This document shows positions 22,080 to 33,182 of a stretch of 64,000 nt of DNA, piece after piece. The first letter of the stretch is position 1; the number at the start of each line of letters is the position of its first letter. The DNA is from Neoceratodus forsteri. Taxonomy: Eukaryota; Chordata; Ceratodontiformes; Ceratodontidae. A program made the translations under genes and the position numbers. The stretch is taken from contig CM028132.1 of NCBI GenBank assembly GCA_016271365.2, forward strand, positions 1,182,947,001 to 1,183,011,000. The letters run 5' to 3'. The notes beneath the pieces are model-generated. The model saw nothing but the letters and a program-made list of their open reading frames with translations, had not been told where the DNA came from and did no database searches.

Positions 22080-24640
22080 AGAAACCTAGAAGTTGATGGC
22101 AGATAAGGACCTCAAGGCCCATCCAGTCTGCCCAGTTCTTTTTCTACCTTATGAATGTGCCTTCTGCCTTTGCTCTGTCAATGGCCTATCTATTCATATT
22201 CCTCTGTATTGCTCCCTTATGCCTATCCCATGCCTGTCTGAAGCCCTGCACTGTACTCATATCCACCACTTCCTGAGGTAGGCCATTCCATACATCCACC
22301 ACCCTTTCTGTGAAAAAGAACTTCATCACATTACCCCTTAATCGGCCTCCCTTTAATCTTATGCTGTGTCCTCTTGTCCTGCTATTTTTCTTATATTGAA
22401 ACATGTTAGACTCTTTCATCTTGTTAATGCCCTTAAGGTCTTTTGAATGTTTCAATCATATCACCTCTCTCCCTCCTTTGCTCTAGGGTGTACATATTGA
22501 GCTCCATTAATCTGTCCTCATAGGTTTTCTGATGCAGTCCCTGCACCATTTTGGTTGCCCTTCTCTGGACTGCCTCAATTTGGTTAATGTCCTTGTGAAG
22601 GTGCGGCCTCCAGTACTACACACAGTACTCCAAATGGGGCCTAACCAGTGTCTTGTAAAAAGGGATTATTACCTCCCTCTTCTGACTTTTGATACCCCTA
22701 CTAATACACCCCAACATCCCCCTAGCCTTACCTACTGCTTTAGTGGTCTGCTTGGATGATTTCAGGTCATCGGTGATGATGATGCCCAAGTCTCTTTCTT
22801 CCCTTGTGACTGCCAGAAACTCCCCTCCCAGCCTATAGGTGGCTTCAGGGTTTCTTTTCCCCATGTGCATGATCTTGCACTTCTTTGCGTTAAATCCCAG
22901 TTGCCACTCTTCCAACCATTTTGCTAGTTTATCCAGATCTCTTCTCATTCTGCCCACCCCATCTGGATCATCTACTCTGTAGCAGATCTTGGTGTCATCT
23001 GCAAACAGACAAACCTTACCCTCCAGTCCATCTGCAATGTTACTGATGAAAGTACTGAAGAGGACTGGCCCCAGGACTGATCCTTGAGGTACCCCACTTG
23101 TGACTTGCATCTCTTCTGACTGTATTCCATTTACCACCACTCTCTGTTTTCTGCCCATCAACCAGTTTGCCACCCAGTTGACCAACGTCTGACCCACCCC
23201 GAGCCTATCCAGCTTATTAATCAATTTTATATGTGGAACAATATCAAAAGCTTTGCTGAAGTAAAGGTAAGTGACATCAGCTGCTCCCTCTTGGTCGACC
23301 ACTCTGGTTACACAGTCAAAGAAATCTATGACATTAGTTTGGCAAGACCTTCCTTTTGTAAACCCATGCTGTCTTGGATCCTATGCTCCTATGGATTCCA
23401 GATGTTGCACTATCCTTTCCTTAAGGAGTGCCTCCATAATCTTACCCACTACTGAGGTAAGACTGACTGGTCTGTAGTCCCCTGCCTCCTTCCTGCTACC
23501 ACTCTTGTGGAGCGGGATCACATGAGCCCTTCTCCAGTCTTCTGGGACCTCTCCTGTGATCAGAGACTCACTAAACAGTTCTGATAATGGCTCTGCTAGT
23601 TCTACCCTTAGCTCCTTTAGTACCCTGGGATGTATGCCATCAGATCCCATTTCCTTGTCCACCCTGAGCCTATCGAGCTGTTGTAGGACCCTTTCTTTTG
23701 TGAAGGGACTAGTGCACACCCCCCCCCCATGTTCATGGTGCTGAGCTGTGGGCCCTGCCCTACCTTCTCTTCGGTAAATACTGAGCAGAAGTATCTATTT
23801 AGGATAGATGCTTTTACATGGTCCTCCTCACATGCTCCCTTATCCCCTTTGATCTTAGCAATAGGCCCTCTGGACTTTCTCCTTTCACTAATGTATCTAT
23901 AGAAAGTCTTGTTACCTTCTTTTACTGTTTGTTCTAGTGTTTCCTCGGATTGGGCCTTACTGCCTTCCCTGCTTCCCTTAGGGAAATTTGGTATGTCTCC
24001 CTATCTTCATCCTGCTGCATTCCCTTATATTTCCTGAAGGCCAGCTTTTTGGCTCTGACCTTTTCTGTTACTGTTTTTGAGAACCAAAGTGGTTTCTTTC
24101 TTCTTTTGCACTTTCTTTTCTCTCTAACACAATGGGATGTTGCTTTAAGTATTGCATCCTTAATGCTTGCCCATTTTGCCTGTACCCCCTCACCTGTATT
24201 TTTTTTTCCAGTGCTAGTTTAACTCTGTTGGCCATCTTATCAAAGTCAGCTCCTCTGAAGTCCCATATTTTGCCTTGGACTGGGATGATTTAGTTCTAGT
24301 GGCCAAATTGAACCATTCCATGTGATGGTCACTGGCCCCCAGGTGACCTTCTACCTGGAGATCTGTGATCCTTTCCCTGTTAGTCAGTACTAGATCTAGG
24401 ATAGCCCCATCTCTTGTGAGTTGTTGTACCAGTTGTTTGAGGCCCTCCCCCTGCAGGGAATCCACCATGTGTCTAGTTCTGGCAGATGTTCCTGCTGGTA
24501 TTGACCAATCTGTATCTGGCATGTTGAAGTCTCCCATTATCAGAACCTCCCCTTTCGCTGTCATATTTTGTATATCTTCAGTAATGTGTCTATCCTCCCC
24601 TGGTCTGAAGGCCTGTACACTACCCCCTCCGAGTTTTCTC
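22080..24640 (-). pseudogene. CR1 LINE ORF2: endonuclease to 3' end
   Basis: On the minus strand, an endonuclease part at 24640-24214 has GEVLIMGDFNMPDTDW and LDLVLTNRERITDLQVEGHLGASDHH. The GDFN and SDHH catalytic boxes are present. RT text follows at 23719-23381 (HVIPLHKSGSRKEAGDYRPV) and 23302-22616 (YFSKAFDIVPH, VPQGSVLGPVLFSTFI, CLFADDTKICYRVD). The FADD box is intact. The C-terminus (TERVVDVWNGLPQEVVDM) and the 3' end near 22080 (gggcagactggatgggcc) complete it. It is broken by frameshifts at about 23340 and 24240, and 5'-truncated within the endonuclease. Its 5' part is copied by the tandem duplication that starts at 24343. Confidence 0.9.
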
Positions 24641-24649
24641 CCTTGGGAG

Positions 24650-24900
24650 TGTGATGTGACAGACTTCAAGGCAGACACTGTCGTCTGTCACACCCCCCTA
24701 GGTAATGGGACCCAGATGCACTGCTGTTCTCCTGGTCTCCGCCAGGAGTCAGCAGGCACTGGATCTCAGCCCCACTCTGCCCCCCGAGAGAAAGAAAGCA
24801 GTCGGTGGACGCTCAAGCCTTCTCTTCCTGGCTGGCCCTCCGATACCCAAGTCTGTTCCTGAACCCGGGTTGTCGGTGTCGCAGCGGTAAATCTTTCTGC
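24650..24900 (-). mobile_element. SINE fragment in duplication copy 1
   Basis: On the minus strand it has acccgggttcaggaacag and a core cttgagcgtccaccgactgc. It is a diverged member of the GAGCATCC-core family. The duplicate is at 26090-26345. Confidence 0.5.
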
Positions 24901-24904
24901 TTCG

Positions 24905-25225
24905 CTAGTGGTCTGGCAGAAAATACTTCTTAATGAAGAAGAGTGGTGGACACCTGGACAAGTGTATCAAAGCTGGTGGTAGAAGCCAAATCATTGACAC
25001 ATTTTAAAATGGACAGAATAGTCACATGGGGATAGTAAGACCTAAGGGGGGGGGATGGACAGCAGGGGAAGGGAGGCTGAGGTACCAGAAGGGTAAGAGT
25101 CCTAGTGACCAGTCCGATATCAGCTCGGACGCAGAGCTAGGCTGGAAACAGGCAGACTAGATACACTTACATAGAGTCTGACTGCAGATAAAAGACTTGT
25201 ATCTATGTAATTATATCTATGTAAG
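24905..25225 (+). mobile_element. CR1 3' end in duplication copy 1
   Basis: CR1 C-terminal text (rough match to ERVVDTWTSVSKLVVEAK) is followed by the 3' terminus caggcagactagatacact and a short ending based on atctatgtaa. The twin in copy 2 lies at 26345-26665, where the open frame reads VDTWTSVSKLVVEVKSLTHF. Confidence 0.75.
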
Positions 25226-25770
25226 TCAAACCAGATACCTGGATCTTTTGTAGCAGGGTGAGGAGAAACAGACATAGAACTAGCAAATACGAACAACTGA
25301 AAAGGAACTGAGGTCTCTGGATTGTGGACCCAAACAACAAAATATCAGTGTGAGATGATTAAGTTTTAATCAATTGTGTGCCATTCAATTTTCAGCGTCC
25401 ACGAGACAAGTCTGGACTTGGGATTTAGCCGAGTTGTTAAGAACTGGAATGGAAGAATAAAGCTACACGTCATCTGAAAAAGAAATGATTTGCCGAAGCC
25501 CAGAGAGGCAATCAGATAAACCAAATTGGTGTGCAGAGTGAAGACAGTAATGCACTTAATAACAACACAGAGCCTTTCAGGAACACCCACAGAAAGTGAG
25601 AACAGATAAGAAAGGGATAGGGTGCCATTACAGGAAGGCTTGAATGCATTCTTGGATAAATGGAAGGCTGGGTAGTCTGGTGGCTAGAGCACTGAACTTT
25701 GAACTGGGAGGCTATATTCAGTTCCAACCACAACCGCATTGAGTTCCCACCACAACCATTGACCTACTCT

Positions 25771-26090
25771 GTGACCTTCTACCTGGAGATCTGTGATCCT
25801 TTCCCTGTTAGTCAGTACTAGATCTAGGATAGCCCCATCTCTTGTGAGTTGTTGTACCAGTTGTTTGAGGCCCTCCCCCTGCAGGGAATCCACCATGTGT
25901 CTAGTTCTGGCAGATGTTCCTGCTGGTATTGACCAATCTGTATCTGGCATGTTGAAGTCTCCCATTATCAGAACCTCCCCTTTCGCTGTCATATTTTGTA
26001 TATCTTCAGTAATGTGTCTATGTCCTCCCCCCTGGTCTGAAGGCCTGTACACTACCCCCTCCGAGTTTTCTCCCTTGGGAGTGTGATGTG
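25771..26090 (-). pseudogene. Duplicated CR1 endonuclease fragment
   Basis: A second copy of the endonuclease segment with GEVLIMGDFNMPDTDW and LDLVLTNRERITDLQVEGH. Past the boundary at 25771 the frame runs into MIR-like SINE sequence instead of SDHH. This is the direct footprint of the tandem duplication. It differs from copy 1 by small changes, including a 2-bp insertion near 26027. Confidence 0.85.
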
Positions 26091-26345
26091 ACAGACTTCA
26101 AGGCAGACACTGTCGTCTGTCACACCCCCCTAGGTAGTGGGACCCAGATGCACTGCTGTTCTCCCGGTCTCCGCCAGGAGTCAGCAGGTGCTGGATCTCA
26201 GCCCCACTCTGCCCCCTGAGAGAAGGAAAGCAGTCGGTGGATGCTCAAGCCTTCTCTTCCTGGCTGGCCCTCCCGATACCCAAGTCTGTTCCTGAACCTG
26301 GGTTGTCGGTGTCGCAGCGGTAAATCTTTCTGCTTCGCTAGTGGT
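26090..26345 (-). mobile_element. SINE fragment in duplication copy 2
   Basis: Duplicate of the fragment at 24650-24900, with a handful of substitutions such as ggtagtgggacc for ggtaatgggacc. Confidence 0.5.
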
Positions 26346-26665
26346 CTGGCAGGAAGTACTTCTTAATGAAGAAGAGTGGTGGACACCTGGACAAGTGTAT
26401 CAAAGCTGGTGGTAGAAGTCAAATCATTGACACATTTTAAAAATGGACAGAATAGTCACATGGGGATAGTAAGACCTAAGGGGGGGGGATGGACAGCAGG
26501 GGAAGGGGGGCTGAGGCACCAGAAGGGTAAGAGTCCTAGTGACCAGTCGGATATCAGCTCGGACGCAGAGCTAGGCTGCAAACAGGCAGACTAGATACAC
26601 TTACACAGAGTCTGACTGCAGATAAAAGACTTGTATCTATGTAATTATATCTATGTAAGTCAAAC
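26345..26665 (+). mobile_element. CR1 3' end in duplication copy 2
   Basis: Duplicate of the CR1 end at 24905-25225, ending in the same atctatgtaa repeat. No independent insertion is implied. Confidence 0.75.
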
Positions 26666-27099
26666 CAGATACCTGGATCTTTTGTAGCAGGCTGAGGAGA
26701 AACAGACATAGAACTAGCAAATAAGAACAACTGAAAAGGAACTGAGGTCTCTGGATTGTGGACCCAAACAACAAAATCTCAGTATGAGATGATTAAGTTT
26801 TAATCAATTGTGCGCCATTCAATTTTCAGCGTCCACGAGACAAGTCTGGACTTGGGATTTAGCCGAGTTGTTAAGAACTGGAATGGAAGAATAAAGCTAC
26901 ACGTCATCTGAAAAAGAAATGATTTGCCGAAGCCCAGAGAGGCAATCAGATAAACCAAATTGGTGTGCAGAGTGAAGACAGTAATGCACTTAATAACAAC
27001 ACAGAGCCTTTCAGGAACACCCACAGAAAGTGAGAACAGATAAGAAAGGGATAGGGTGCCATTACAGGAAGGCTTGAATGCATTCTTGGATAAATGGAA

Positions 27100-27300
27100 G
27101 GCTGGGTAGTCTGGTGGCTAGAGCACTGAACTTTGAACTGGGAGGCTATATTCAGTTCCAACCACAACCGCATTTAGTTCCCACCACAACCATTGACCTA
27201 CTCTGTGACCTTGGTCAAGTCACTTGACTTCCCTGCGCTTCAGTACTCCTAGCTGTACACATGGGCAAAAGCTGTACACCACTGAAATCGTAATGTTAGG
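27100..27300 (+). mobile_element. MIR/CORE-like SINE
   Basis: The head gtctggtggctagagcactg is a tRNA-like box A region. The core ctgtgaccttggtcaagtca followed by cttcagtactcc strongly resembles the CORE domain of MIR-type SINEs. The left part is duplicated at about 25675-25770. The box B region is partly duplicated (ccaaccacaaccgc/cccaccacaacc). Confidence 0.7.
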
Positions 27301-27500
27301 AACCTTCTGACTACCTAGCAGGCATGCATGACGCTGCCATGTGGGGGACCCAGGTTCCAGATTGAGCCCAGGCCCTCCGCAATCCAGTGCCCATGGTTGA
27401 GGAGCAGTACTGGCAACAGCACTTCCTTGACTAGGGAGGGTGGCGACATGGTCCGCAGTCACAGCATCCCCTTTGGTGGGCTGGGAGATGGTCTCCATTA
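27300..27500 (+). mobile_element. tRNA-related SINE fragment
   Basis: Contains a box B-like acccaggttccagattgagc downstream of agcaggcatgcatgacgctg. The rest of the body is not matched to another copy here. Assignment is tentative. Confidence 0.4.
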
Positions 27501-28439
27501 CTGGAGTAACTGCATGCCTGTAAAGCCGTTAGTGTGGTTGAATTTGGCACCTATGGCGGGGAACAAAATTCATTGGTAAAACACTCCACAGCTATCTAAA
27601 TGACAACTGCTGGTACTCTCGGATGGTCACTGATGCTACATAGCAGTGTCGACTGGGAGGCCACCAGTGAACAGAGGAGTGACAGAGATGACTGTGAAGC
27701 GGGGTGAAAAGTGTATACAAAAAATTGTCATGTTGCATTTTGAGTTGGGCTTTCCCATGTAAATAAATGTGAAAAAAGATAAACAAACCAATCAAGTACA
27801 ACACCAAATGCACTTTTAATGATGAGGATCTGCATTTAGGAAGCATTCTGCAGTGTAATCAGCAGAGTTCATTGCAGAAGACAAATCAAATAAAATTAAA
27901 CACGTAAAAAGATGCCATATGTTGGAAAATATGTCATCATCATAAACTTTCAGCAAATCAGTTTTCCTAGCATGTACAGTGCTGAATCCAGACTGGACAG
28001 TATCCATTAAGGAATAGTGAGAAATTTAGCCAGGCATGCAGTTGAATAGCAACCATGTATTCCAGCTGTTTTGGCATAAATGGCAAACGACAGGTAGATA
28101 CTGACTTGCTAGATTCAATACACAAAGAGCTGTTTGCATAGGACACATCATTACTGGCTTAAACTACGCTGAGTATTAAAACAGAATTATTTGTTTATTA
28201 ATGATAGTGCCCGAAATGGTGGATGAAGGAACATTAGTAGCATATGTAGTTGGAACTGGGTTGAAGCGGTAGGTTACAGATCTGACTGAACCAAACAACC
28301 TACTGACCTCATTCTCACTCATGGAATTAAAAGCAGTGAGGGGGAGTGGAGGACAAATCTGAACTGGGTTCATCAGTAACTGAAGGAGACTGAGGAGGCC
28401 GCATGGTTAGCAGCCAGTCCTAATGGCTAATTATAATAA
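27501..28439. other. Unannotated region
   Basis: No protein family, terminal repeat or strong dyad recognised. Confidence 0.45.
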
Positions 28440-29092
28440 AGGTCTGAATATGAGCAATTTTCTTAATTAAATGAATGCCGAAACAGGCAGTGCTCTGTAC
28501 CTCTCAGTAAATGGAGGTTTGCTACATCATCCTCAGCTGGTGCAGAATGCGGCATCATGGTTACTAACAGACCTACCTGTGTCCTGCCATGTGACGCCTG
28601 TATTTCTCAAGCTTCATGGGCTCCTGGTGAGGTGGTGTATAACCTTCCAGGTTGGTTTGCTAACCTATAAAGACCGACAGGTATCTGGGGCCTGGCTGCT
28701 TGTTTAAGCGCTCTCCTCATTCCGCTTTGTCATCCTGTCTGTTCCACCGGTGAGGGCCTGCTTAGGATACAGAGGGCAACATTGAACGCCTGGGGGGCAG
28801 GCATTCGCAGTGGTGGCAAGTGTTGTGGAATTTTACCCTGAGGGATCTGAGAGAGGCACTATCTGTGTTGAGAGGGGTCTTAAACATTTCCTACATTATT
28901 TCAGAAGTTCACAAATACTTGAATTTTGTCCCTGCAATTTTCAGCTTATTTTATGCATTTTAGTTTTTAATCTGCTGTCTTTATTGTATGATGTTCATGA
29001 TTATGTTTCTGTTTTATTTGATTCTGGATATTCAGTTTTTTGTAGTGTGCTCTCAGCTTCCTGGGAAGGGCACCTTACTAAATAAAACTAGT
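28440..29092 (+). pseudogene. L2-like LINE ORF2 C-terminus and 3' end
   Basis: The plus strand encodes LVQNAASWLLTDLP, HVTPVFLKLHGLLVRW and QVGLLTYK. This is the conserved block found after the RT thumb in L2-clade LINEs (usually VQNAAARLLT ... HITPVL ... LHWLPV). Downstream text RGLKHFLHYF fits the very C-terminus. The 3' end at about 29050-29092 (cttcctgggaagggcacctt, then aataaaa) has the folded terminus typical of the clade. The copy is 5'-truncated and frameshifted. Confidence 0.75.
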
Positions 29093-29325
29093 GGTGCCAG
29101 GTCACTGGACCTTGAATTCCCAGTTTTCCCTCACTGGCATTTGTTCCTATCCACCATGCCAAAGGTCCGTATAATCAGCTGGTAACACTTCCAATGAAAC
29201 AAATTTTGTACAACAACTTCTGATACTGAATGCTGCTTTCTGGATGGCTGGAGGGGAATTCCAGTGACCTTTGGTCCTTTTAAAGCTGCCTGGCCAAGCC
29301 AGACTGCTAAGGCTGCTGACATTGG

Positions 29326-29808
29326 GGTTACTACAACAGTGGACTGCATTGCAAGTGAAAAACACCACATTTCCCTGTTGTTGATTCGGAGTTCCAAGGC
29401 CACAGATGTTTGAAGTCATTTGTAATGGGCTTTAATTGCTGCAGTACTGCCCAGGGTGATGCAGATAGCCACTGGTGAAGTGGTTTTCCTTTTTTGATCT
29501 CTGGAGAGATAGAACTACACAGAATCATAAAATGTGTCGGCAGAGCCAGCCCAGTGGCGTAGAGGGTTGAGGCTCTGGGCATCTCACCTCCCGCCATGCC
29601 TGCGACACGGATGCGGGTCCAGTGAAAGTGGTAGGGGTCCAAAACCATGGGTCCACTTTGACTCACTAGTATTAAAAATGTGAGTCAAAATTAAAGTGTT
29701 GGGGTCCAAAACATAGGAAGCCCAATCACTGCAGGAATCATTGCCACTTACTTTTTCTTTTGTGGGGTGCCTGTGCTTTAACTTAAGGACCATCCCCCCC
29801 AAAAAACA
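29326..29808. repeat. Dispersed 0.48-kb repeat, copy 1, with tRNA-like SINE head
   Basis: It begins gttactacaacagtgg and ends at a C/A-run. Inside, at about 29540-29640, is a tRNA-like head (gccagcccagtggcgtagag ... gatgcgggtccagtg). Copy 2 at 32046-32520 is collinear with about 90% or better identity by eye. The two copies directly bracket the Penelope-like remnant. Confidence 0.75.
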
Positions 29809-29814
29809 GGGATA

Positions 29815-30776
29815 TTGATAAACTCTATACAACTCTGTATAGGAAAGCGACAGATCGTAACACGTTGTTACATAGTTCCAGCTATCATGAACCAGAGCTT
29901 AAGAACAGCATTCCGTATTCACAACTCTAGAGTTAAAAGAAACTGTAGTAAAGTGGAGGATTACCAAACTAACAAGGAAGACATGATACAGAGGTTTAAA
30001 AGTAGAGGTTACAAAAAAGCAGTTTTGAAACAGGCTACCCATAAGATTGACACTAGAGACAGACAGACAGACATTATTGCAACCAAAGGTTAAAAAAAAC
30101 AGGGACCTGAAAAGGTAGTATTAGCTATTAAATACAACCATAAACTATCAGAAATATGAAGAATAATAAACACTGGCACATGGTTGCAAGGGATAACCTT
30201 GAAATACCAGAATTACAACAAAAACCTATTGTGGCAGCGAAAAAAGGTGAAAAACCTTAAGGACAAACTAGTAAAATCACAATTTAGACAACCAGACAGG
30301 AAGGACCGATGCTCCTAGGACCACTCCAGCCTGGAACGACAACATGTGGATGATTCTCTGTATGAAATAATACCAGCAAAAAACAGAGATCTGAACTTCC
30401 ACATTTCAACCTGCATTTTGACATAAAACAACACATAGATTGTAATACTGAAGGTGTTATTTATGTCATCCAGTGCCCTAGTGGCAGGTTATATGTAGGC
30501 CAAACCAACAGAGCCCTCAAAAATTACATATTGGAACATAAGGGAGACATCAGAAACAAAGATGAAAGATCGCCAGTAGCGATACATTTTAACCAGGAAG
30601 GTCATACTGGAGCATCCCTTCGATTCTGGGGGTTAGAAATTATTGACCTCCCCTCACGAGGGGGTAACTATAAGAAAGCATTGGACAGAGGTGAAATGAG
30701 ATGGATTTTCCAACTCAAAACACTAGAGCCAAATATAGGCATGATCAATGAATATAACTGGCAGGCCTGTACGTAG
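29815..30776 (+). pseudogene. Penelope RT C-terminal region and GIY-YIG endonuclease
   Basis: At 29830-30090 the text RVKRNCSKVEDY and FKSRGYKKAVLKQATHKI matches the region following the RT core in vertebrate Penelope-like proteins. A frameshift and stops follow. A further conserved segment near 30240-30290 reads KNLKDKLVKSQF. The GIY-YIG domain at 30440-30770 reads GVIYVIQCPSGRLYVGQTNR. The downstream Arg region is LKNYILEHKGDIRNK, and the candidate catalytic Glu lies in DRGEMRWIFQLKTLEPN. The endonuclease frame is open from 30531 to the stop at 30774. The enzyme would nick target DNA for reverse transcription. The RT core itself is missing. Confidence 0.85.
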
Positions 30777-31195
30777 GAAAACTTGATGGCAGATTCCAAA
30801 TAGAATAGAATTAATGAAGCAAATGTGTAGGTGAAAAGAACGGAAAGATGGCTAAATTCACACGAGGAGCCACATAAGACTGGAATGAAACGAGGTAGAA
30901 AAACAGATTAAGAACCAGACAAATTAGTTGAAATATAAGAAACTATACAGTCTGTAATGTAGAAACATATCTTATGTTAAAATTTCCTATTTGTTTTCCT
31001 CCATACACGAACCCCCAACCCCATTCTGGGTTAACCAGTTTTTAAGCTTTGTAAATATGCTGAAATTTTCAACACAAATGGATTAATGGATGAACAAAGA
31101 ATGTAAGATTACCCCTTGCCAAGCTAGAACAGAGCCAGCTTTCACAGAACACTGAATTGTCGTCACACTCTTTCCCAAAAACTCGAGCAGCATTA

Positions 31196-31318
31196 GAGCC
31201 TGTTTGGAAGGGCTGACAGCCCTTTGGGACTGAGTGTTTAGTTGCTTAGCAATGAGCATCGCATTGCGAGATTTCCGGATGATGTTACATCATCCCGTGG
31301 CCTTTCCAAACAGGCTCA
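31196..31318 (+). repeat. Long hairpin in the Penelope 3' region
   Basis: Outer arms gagcctgtttggaa and ttccaaacaggctc are perfectly complementary over 14 bp. Inside lie two further hairpins, gggctgacagccc and GGATGATGTTACATCATCC. The 123-bp unit could fold as a multi-branched RNA or be a small foldback insert. Confidence 0.65.
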
Positions 31319-31932
31319 AGAGGGGAAGATGCACACTAGCGAGATAGAGCAATTTAGAGACGCCATTACAGAGCTGGAACGCCGGTCAGACTTATTGGAC
31401 CAAAGATTAAGGTAAAAGACAAAAATACTCAGTAATCTGAAATGACATTTGAGATAACAGATATTACAAACGAGTATTGAGAATTTAAAATATGAATGAA
31501 GGTATCTTGTTTACAGGCTTCTCTAGGTGTATAACCAGAGACAACAGAGAAGCAAAAAAGCTGAGAAAAAAACGGCTACAAACATTTTGTTTTTAACCCA
31601 GCTCACAAAGGTATGTGTCTCACAGGCAAGGGGAATCAGGTATAGTACAGTCGTCACAATAGCTGTATAGAGTTCACTTGGTGAAAATTGGAGGGACAAA
31701 ATTTAAAAGTGGTAATATATAAAGCTGCAAAATAAATTCAAACTCTGTGTTGCTTATTGATTCATAGGCAGCATGTGAACAGATGACCGGTCTGCTGAGA
31801 CTGCAAAGAAATAATTAAGCTTCAGTACTGGTGATAAGGAATCTATATATAAGAATTAATTAACCGTGTTTGTGTAAAACATAAAACGAATAATGGAAAC
31901 TAATGGCTGTGTATATTTAACAGATAAAGAAT

Positions 31933-31972
31933 CCCCGTGAACAAGCTCATAAAGTGAGCGAAACATAGGGGG
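31933..31972 (+). ncRNA. Degraded hammerhead-like motif
   Basis: Helix I CCCC/GGGG encloses GTGAACA (5 of 7 positions of CTGANGA), an extra A, helix II GCTCAT/GTGAGC with loop AAA, then GAAAC and ATA in place of GTA or GTC. The loss of G in ACGTA fits CpG decay. It lies about 1.2 kb downstream of the GIY-YIG domain on the same strand, where such ribozymes are expected. Probably inactive. Confidence 0.5.
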
Positions 31973-32045
31973 CTGTGAAATAAAAGAACATATGGAAAGG
32001 AAAAAGAATTGTGTTTTAAATGCTGGATGAGGCTCCACACTTTCT

Positions 32046-32520
32046 TGTTACTACAACAGCGGACTGTATTGCAAATGAAAAACACCACATCTTCCTGTTG
32101 TTGCTTCGGAGTTCCAAGGCCACAGACGTTTGAAGTCATTTGTAAAGGGTTTTAGTTGCTGCAGTACTGCCCAGGGTGATGCAGACGTGAAGTGGTTTTA
32201 CATTTTTATTTCTGGAGAGACAGAACTACATAGAATCATAAAATTTGTTGGCAGAGCCAGCCCAGTGGCGTAGAGGGCTAAAGGCCCTGGGCACCTCATC
32301 TCCCACCATGCCAGCGACATGGATGCGGGTCCAGTGAAAGCGGCAGGAGTTCAAAAATATGGGTCCGCTTTGACTCACTAGTATAAAAAATGTGAGTCAA
32401 AATTAAAGTGTTGGGGTCCAAAATATAGGAAGCCCAATCGCTGTAGGAATCATTGCCATTTACTTTTTCTTTTTGGGGGGTGCCTGTGCTTTAACTTAAG
32501 GACCCTCCCCAAAAAAAAAC
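32046..32520. repeat. Dispersed 0.48-kb repeat, copy 2
   Basis: Collinear with 29326-29808, including the tRNA-like head at about 32255-32350 and the final C/A-run. Differences are scattered substitutions and small indels, such as loss of a few bases near 32187. Confidence 0.75.
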
Positions 32521-32584
32521 ACATGAGGTGCAGTTCCAACACTGCTTACTGTGCTGTGCAGTTGAACACTGTTGTGACACAGAT

Positions 32585-32785
32585 GCGAGACAAAGAGATG
32601 AGGCAGTTAAGCCTAGAGGTAGAGCAGTGAGCTGTGAATGAGCTTGGTACATCCAGCAGACCAGGGTTTCGCTCCCACAACCTCCACTTACATTCTGTGT
32701 GGTCCCATTGCTCCGGGGTCGCCCCTGTAAACAAGGCACTTGTGCCTAGTAGGCCTTGCCGGGTTACCAAAGAATGAAAAAAAAA
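32585..32785 (+). mobile_element. tRNA-derived SINE with A-tail
   Basis: Box A-like taagcctagaggtagagcag and box B-like cagggtttcgctccc are spaced as in a tRNA gene. A unique body follows, ending cgggttaccaaagaatg and an A8-9 run. The run of features is a clear SINE; no second copy of this body was found here. Confidence 0.65.
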
Positions 32786-33182
32786 TAGGTTCCAAGTGGT
32801 AAATTGTGGGAGGTCCCTCTTGCTAATGTTCAGAAGAGGTATTTTATTCCCCACATTACTTCACTTCTCCCACAATTGATCTTTTTCGATTTTGTCACTG
32901 ATGATGGAATCACATACATAATTTTTCAAACATAAACGTTTAATTACATTAAAATCAGTTGCTTTCTGAGTTTATAGCAACATTTGTATAATGGCAGCCC
33001 AGCCATAATTCTATATGTATGTATGCTAGTTTGTTTATATTGTTAACTAATTTCCTATGCTGCTGCACTTAGCCTCAGTGCTATCTCTAACTCTTTAGTC
33101 TGTACTTAACTCGCTTCCCCTGACAAGAGTCAGTTAGTGTCTTGTACACTGTGTATCACTCGACAATGTGACCCTCTTCGTA
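32786..33182. other. Unannotated region
   Basis: Sequence between a SINE and the LTR 3' end. Nothing recognised. Confidence 0.45.

Larger units (their letters stand above)
24343..27204. repeat. Tandem duplication, two copies of ~1.43 kb
   Basis: The unit 24343-25770 is repeated at 25771-27204 with few substitutions. Each boundary carries gtgacctt (24343, 25771 and 27205). The left one lies in CR1 endonuclease sequence and the right one in a MIR-like SINE core. Each unit contains a CR1 endonuclease fragment, a SINE fragment, a CR1 3' end, an unassigned stretch of ~430 bp and part of a MIR-like SINE. The shared 8 bp suggests microhomology-mediated duplication of older elements. Confidence 0.9.
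29810..32045 (+). mobile_element. Penelope-like element, 5'-truncated
   Basis: Contains the post-RT region, a GIY-YIG endonuclease, a structured 3' region with a long hairpin, and a degraded hammerhead-like motif. This order matches Penelope-like retroelements, which are known to carry GIY-YIG endonucleases and hammerhead ribozymes. The 5' boundary abuts repeat copy 1; the 3' boundary abuts copy 2. Confidence 0.8.

Noticed and set aside
22616..23302. Intact CR1 reverse transcriptase
   Set aside because: The open stretch is long but the frame breaks upstream and downstream, so it cannot encode a full enzyme.
29815..31100. Host gene with a GIY-YIG domain
   Set aside because: The frameshifts, upstream Penelope RT-like text and hammerhead relic point to a Penelope-like element.
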